Assembly (NCBI GenBank): GCA_016875225.1 | Contig: VGRW01000021.1 | Location: 1 to 49,884 of the forward strand | Length of the DNA: 49,884 nt | Direction: 5' to 3' | Source of the DNA: Deltaproteobacteria bacterium | GTDB lineage: Bacteria; Myxococcota_A; UBA9160; SZUA-336 | Shown here: piece by piece, positions 46,415 to 49,884 of the stretch | Numbering within the stretch: position 1 is the stretch's first letter | Layout of the letters: each line of letters begins with the position of its first letter | The notes under the pieces: model-generated | Told to the model about the DNA's origin: nothing | Seen by the model: the letters and a program-made list of their open reading frames with translations, nothing else | Databases searched by the model: none | Made by a program: the position numbers and the translations under genes

Positions 46415-48001
46415 GTGACCCCCCCCGAGCCCGGCTCCTTCTCCGACCTGCCGCCCTGGCGCGTCGAGCCCGAGCGGATGCCATGGCGCAGTGGAGTCGA
46501 GGGGCTTCGCGCAGAGACGCTGTCGCGCCTGCCGGGGATGCTGCGCCGGAGCCGGCTGCCGCCGCTGGGTCGATTCCTGGGCGCGGGCTGGAAGCTCGGC
46601 GGCGCGCTCGCCCTCTGGTCGCTCGACGAGCGGCGAACCGGCGGGGCGCACTCCCGGGCCGGCCTCTCGCGGCGGCTGCGGCGCGCGTTCGAGACGCTCG
46701 GACCCGCGTACATCAAGCTCGGACAGATCGTCTCGTCCGGACGCGGGCTCTTCCCGGAGGAGCTCGTGGCGGAGTTCCGCTCGCTGCGCGACAAGGTGCC
46801 GCCGGAGCCGTTCGAGGCGGTCCGCCGCGTGGTCGAGGCCGAGCTCGGCCGTCCGCTCGGCGACGTCTTCGAGAGCTTCGACACGAGCTGTCTCGCATCG
46901 GCGTCGATTGCGCAGGTGCACGCGGCGCGGCTCCGCACCGGCGAGTCGGTCGTGGTGAAGGTGCAGCGCGGGTCGGTCGAACGGCTGGTGGCGAAGGACA
47001 TCCGCGCGATGGCCTGGATCGCGCCGTTCCTGGTCGGCCGGATTCCGGTCGCCGCGCTCGCGAACCCTCCGGCGCTCGTCGAGCTCTTCGCCGAGACGAT
47101 CTCCGAGGAGCTCGACTTCCGGCTCGAGGCGGAGAACATGCTCGACGTCGCGCGCGTGCTCCGCGACGCGGGCTCGTCGGTCGTGATCGTGCCGCGCCCG
47201 CACCCCGAGCTCGTGACGCGCCGCGTTCTGGTGATGGAGCGCTTCGAGGGCTTCGGCTACGAGGAAGCGCCCGAGATGCGCGCGGCGGGAATCGACACCG
47301 CGGCGGTGCTGCGGTCGCTCCTGATCTCGTTCCTCGAGGGCGCGATGATCTACGGCGTATTCCACGGCGATCTGCACGGCGGCAATCTCTTCGTGATGCG
47401 CGACGGACGCGTGGCGCTGCTCGATTTCGGCATGACCGGTCGCATGGACGAGAAGCAGCGACTGGCCTTCCTGCGCATGATGGTGACCGGGGCGATCAAC
47501 GACCGTCGCGGGCAGCTCGAGGCCTTCCGCGATCTCGGCGCGCTGCCCGAGGACGTCGACGTCTCGGCGCTGATCGGCGTGCTGAAGCTCGATCAGGCGC
47601 CCCGGGATCCGACCGAGATGTCGGGCGAGGAGCTGGTCTCCGAGATCCAGGGAGTTCTGAAGGGCCTGCTCGCCCACGGCGCGCGCCTGCCCAAGCACCT
47701 GATGCTGTACGTGAAGAACATGATCTTCCTCGACGGCGCGATCGCGCAGCTCGCGCCCGACCTGAACCTGTTCGCCGAGGTGACGCGGATCTGGGGGCAC
47801 TTCGCGAGCCAGCACGGCGAGCGGATCGCGCGCGACCTCGGCTTCGATCCCGGCAAGGTCGGCCTGGACCTCGACGGAATGAAGGCGACGCTGGGAATCT
47901 CGGCCGAGGTCGAGTCGCTCACGCACCGCGAGCTGATCGCGCGGCGCCAGAAGGTGCGCGAACGGCTGGAAGAGGTCGGCGCCGCGCCGCGCCTTTCTTA
48001 G
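46415..48001 (+). CDS. ABC1/AarF/UbiB-family protein kinase-like protein
   Basis: The 528-residue protein has the ABC1 signatures: YIKLGQIVSSG (K-x-G-Q), ASASIAQVHAARL (Ala-rich loop), VVVKVQRG, a catalytic loop HGDLHGGNLF and LLDFGMTGRMD (DFG). UbiB-type kinases support ubiquinone synthesis and lipid homeostasis. The catalytic-loop spelling HGDLHGGN replaces the common HADPHPGN but keeps the Asp and Asn. GTG 46415 is chosen as the start; the frame is open further upstream but overlaps the divergent SRPBCC gene. Substrate and quinone link are inference. Confidence 0.9.
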   Translation: MTPPEPGSFSDLPPWRVEPERMPWRSGVEGLRAETLSRLPGMLRRSRLPPLGRFLGAGWKLGGALALWSLDERRTGGAHSRAGLSRRLRRAFETLGPAYIKLGQIVSSGRGLFPEELVAEFRSLRDKVPPEPFEAVRRVVEAELGRPLGDVFESFDTSCLASASIAQVHAARLRTGESVVVKVQRGSVERLVAKDIRAMAWIAPFLVGRIPVAALANPPALVELFAETISEELDFRLEAENMLDVARVLRDAGSSVVIVPRPHPELVTRRVLVMERFEGFGYEEAPEMRAAGIDTAAVLRSLLISFLEGAMIYGVFHGDLHGGNLFVMRDGRVALLDFGMTGRMDEKQRLAFLRMMVTGAINDRRGQLEAFRDLGALPEDVDVSALIGVLKLDQAPRDPTEMSGEELVSEIQGVLKGLLAHGARLPKHLMLYVKNMIFLDGAIAQLAPDLNLFAEVTRIWGHFASQHGERIARDLGFDPGKVGLDLDGMKATLGISAEVESLTHRELIARRQKVRERLEEVGAAPRLS

Positions 48002-48039
48002 TTTCCTCCGCCTTCGCTGCGCTGCGCTACGATGCGCAG

Positions 48040-49581
48040 GTGGTGGTGCGCATCCTTCTCGCGCTGCTCGTGCTTCCGTCCTTCGGGTCCGCGAGCGCGA
48101 GCGCCGCTCCGCCGGACGATCTCTTCGAGCTGCAGAGGCTCGAGCCACGCGACGGGCGCACCGTCGCGGCCGAGCTCGGCGACTTCGATGGCGACGGAAG
48201 ATCCGATCTGCTGCAGGTCGTCTTCGCCGGAGTTCCGCCGCACGAGACGCGCCGTCTCCGGCTCTGGCGTCAAGGTGAGGATGGGCGGCTCTCGTCGGAG
48301 CCCAGCTACGAAATTCCGGTGCCGGAACACAGCGCTGCGTACGACGTCGGTGACGTGCTGGAGCTGCCGGGGAGCGAGCTCGTGCTGCTGCGCCCGAACG
48401 GACTCACGATCCTGTCGTTCTCGGATCCGTCGCTGCCGAGCCGCGATCTCGAAGTCGACGGCTCGACCTTGGTGCCGAGCGAGGACGAGCGGGGTCTCGA
48501 TCGCCTGCGCTTGATCTACCGCGATTTCGGCCCGGAGCCCCGGCTGCTGGTGCCGATGCTCGCGGAGACGATCTTCCTCGCGCCAAGCGGCGAGCGGCGT
48601 GCCCGGCTCGATGCGGGCGCGCGCGCGAACTACTTCCTGCCGCCGCGACCCGGGCCGCTGCTGGTCGACAGCGACATCCAGCTGCTGCTCGACGTGCCGC
48701 GAATCTCGGTGGGCGACGTGGACGGCGACGGACGGGCCGACGTCGTGAGCTTGGGCCGCCACCGGATCCGAGTCTTCCTCCAGCGCGAGGACGGAAACTT
48801 CGTCCACGCGCCCGATCGCGAGTACAAGCTCGCGTTGATCTCGGAGCAGGATCACATTCGCGGCTCCGGCGCGGTTCGCGGCGACGCGCGCGACGTCTCG
48901 GGCGACGGAAAGCTCGACCTGATGGTCTCGCACATGGAGGGCGGGCTCACCGACGCGAAGTCCGAGACGCGCATCTACCTGAACCGCGGCGGTGTATGGA
49001 ATCTGGAGGCGCCCGATTTCGTCGCGGACGGCGGCGCCGGCTGGGGCGCGGATCAGCTGGTGGACATCGACCGGGACGGCCGGCCCGAGCTCCTGCACGT
49101 CGCGATCCCGTTCAGCGTGCTCGAGCTGGTCGAGGCGCTCGTCACGCGCTCGATCGACGCGCAGATCCGCGTCTACCGGTCCGACGCCGCCGGTGCGTTC
49201 GCGAAGACGCCCTGGTTCTCGCGCAAGCTCGAGGTCGCGATCAGCTTCGACACGGGGCGGCCGAAGGGCTTCGTTCCGAACGGCAACTTCGACTTGAACG
49301 GCGACGGGTTCGACGACCTGCTCACACCAGGCGACGGCGATCGCGTCGAGGTCTGGCTGGGCGGCCCGGAAGGCATCTCCACGGATCTGGCCGGGGGCCA
49401 GCCGATTCCCACCAGCGGGCGCGTGCGCGGCGGCGACTGGAACGGCGACGGGCTCGCGGATCTGCTCTTCTACGACCCGAGAAAGCCGGCGACGCCGGTC
49501 GTGATCGCGACCAACCGGGGTCTGCTTCCCGGCACGCTTCCGCACATCAGCTCGGAGCACCCGGCGCAGACCGGGCGCTAG
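48040..49581 (+). CDS. FG-GAP/VCBS-repeat exported protein
   Basis: The 513-residue protein has a signal peptide (VVRILLALLVLPSFGSASA) and four to five FG-GAP/VCBS repeats with DxDxDG calcium-binding loops: GDFDGDGRSDLL, GDVDGDGRADVV, DVSGDGKLDLMV, DIDRDGRPELL, DLNGDGFDDLL and DWNGDGLADLL. This is a beta-propeller of calcium-binding repeats, probably extracellular. Three adjacent GTG codons (48040, 48043, 48046) could be the start; the exact one is uncertain. The gene lies 38 bp after the ABC1 kinase stop on the same strand. Confidence 0.88.
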   Translation: MVVRILLALLVLPSFGSASASAAPPDDLFELQRLEPRDGRTVAAELGDFDGDGRSDLLQVVFAGVPPHETRRLRLWRQGEDGRLSSEPSYEIPVPEHSAAYDVGDVLELPGSELVLLRPNGLTILSFSDPSLPSRDLEVDGSTLVPSEDERGLDRLRLIYRDFGPEPRLLVPMLAETIFLAPSGERRARLDAGARANYFLPPRPGPLLVDSDIQLLLDVPRISVGDVDGDGRADVVSLGRHRIRVFLQREDGNFVHAPDREYKLALISEQDHIRGSGAVRGDARDVSGDGKLDLMVSHMEGGLTDAKSETRIYLNRGGVWNLEAPDFVADGGAGWGADQLVDIDRDGRPELLHVAIPFSVLELVEALVTRSIDAQIRVYRSDAAGAFAKTPWFSRKLEVAISFDTGRPKGFVPNGNFDLNGDGFDDLLTPGDGDRVEVWLGGPEGISTDLAGGQPIPTSGRVRGGDWNGDGLADLLFYDPRKPATPVVIATNRGLLPGTLPHISSEHPAQTGR

Positions 49582-49584
49582 TGC

Positions 49585-49884
49585 CTAGCGGATCTCGATC
49601 CAGTACGGCGGCAGGTACGCGAGCGCCCCGTCGACCGGCAGCCAGTCGAGCGCGAGCGCGAACGGCAGCTCCGCGGGGAGCAGCGCGCGCAGCAGCGAAT
49701 TTCGCGCTTCGCCGCGGATCAGCTCGCGAACCTGCTCCGCGGTGCTGCGCGGCGCGGGCAGGATCAGCCGCGCCGGATCTGGCTCGCTCTCGATCCCGGC
49801 CTCCTTGCGCGCGCGCTCGATCGCGGCTCGCAGACCGCCGACCTCGTCGACGAGCTTGCGCGCGCAGGCGTCGCTTCCGAGCCC
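49585..49884 (-). CDS. sppA: Signal peptide peptidase SppA, C-terminal part (runs off the right edge)
   Basis: The minus strand reads an open frame to a TAG at 49587-49585. It gives ...ACARKLVDEVGGLRAAIE, then RARKEAGIESEPDPARLIL, ending LPPYWIEIR. 'G-L-V-D-x-x-G-G-L-x-x-A-I-x-x-A' is the conserved C-terminal segment of SppA-type membrane proteases, which degrade cleaved signal peptides. The catalytic Ser and Lys lie beyond the window. It is convergent with the FG-GAP gene with 3 bp between the stops. Family call rests on about 99 residues. Confidence 0.7.
   Translation of the reverse strand, partial: GLGSDACARKLVDEVGGLRAAIERARKEAGIESEPDPARLILPAPRSTAEQVRELIRGEARNSLLRALLPAELPFALALDWLPVDGALAYLPPYWIEIR

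Noticed and set aside
46483-48039. N-terminal extension of the FG-GAP gene through the ABC1 gene
   Set aside because: The frame is open but overlaps the ABC1 gene in another frame and has no domain; a signal peptide begins at the GTG cluster at 48040.

Overview
The window is very GC-rich and gene-dense. Many genes start with GTG or TTG, 1-14 bp overlaps between co-oriented genes are common, and no gene-free stretch exceeds about 210 bp. Gene content (PEP-CTERM protein, ABC1/UbiB kinase, class III adenylate cyclase with HAMP, ECF sigma modules, glcDEF, fatty-acid CoA ligase, many TPR and Fn3 lipoproteins) suggests a Gram-negative aerobic heterotroph of a deltaproteobacterial-type lineage (Myxococcota- or Binatota-like). 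That placement is inference; there is no rRNA or marker set to prove it. No CRISPR array, prophage, rRNA or replication origin is visible. The only mobile-element trace is the 5' end of an IS5-type transposase cut by the left edge.

Layout. 1-6.2 kb: transposase fragment, PEP-CTERM protein, DUF1015 protein, tRNA-Asn, then a leftward cyclase / TPR lipoprotein / Fn3 lipoprotein set. 6.3-10.8 kb: a rightward run of a HAD phosphatase, a PrpD-like dehydratase, an isocitrate-lyase/PEP-mutase-like enzyme and an acyl-CoA ligase, which looks like an organic-acid or acyl-CoA pathway. 10.8-16.8 kb: SDR and D-2-hydroxyacid dehydrogenase (leftward), then TypA, a double-VOC protein and a GPH-type transporter. 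16.8-23.5 kb: a PPOX-fold protein divergent from a MocR-type regulator around a palindromic site, then leftward topoisomerase III - aguB - aguA (agmatine to putrescine). 23.7-26.3 kb: PPOX protein, SulP transporter, S4 RNA-binding protein.

26.35-27.87 kb is the most interesting part. A leftward glutaredoxin is followed 20 bp later by an AhpD-like protein whose catalytic CxxC reads Cys-Phe-Tyr-TGA. The frame continues through TGA with the conserved x3-His and 153 more residues. A bacterial-SECIS-like hairpin lies at the expected distance after the TGA. The two apparent fragments are best read as one selenoprotein of 410 residues.

27.9-37.6 kb: a 1078-residue transglutaminase-like/TPR lipoprotein, a membrane protein, a coiled-coil zinc-ribbon protein, a TPR-zincin protein, and glycolate oxidase glcD-glcE-glcF. 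37.6-43.2 kb: a leftward operon of SDR, isopropylmalate-synthase-like enzyme and two lipoproteins. 43.3-44.7 kb: ECF sigma - anti-sigma - DUF3106 protein. 44.8-49.9 kb: small membrane protein, alpha/beta hydrolase, SRPBCC protein, ABC1 kinase, FG-GAP protein, and the C-terminus of SppA at the right edge.

A second notable observation is that the TypA GTPase has a non-canonical switch II ([10 protein letters not shown] where the family has DTPGHADFGG). It has lost both the G3 glycine and the catalytic histidine, while its other GTPase motifs are intact.
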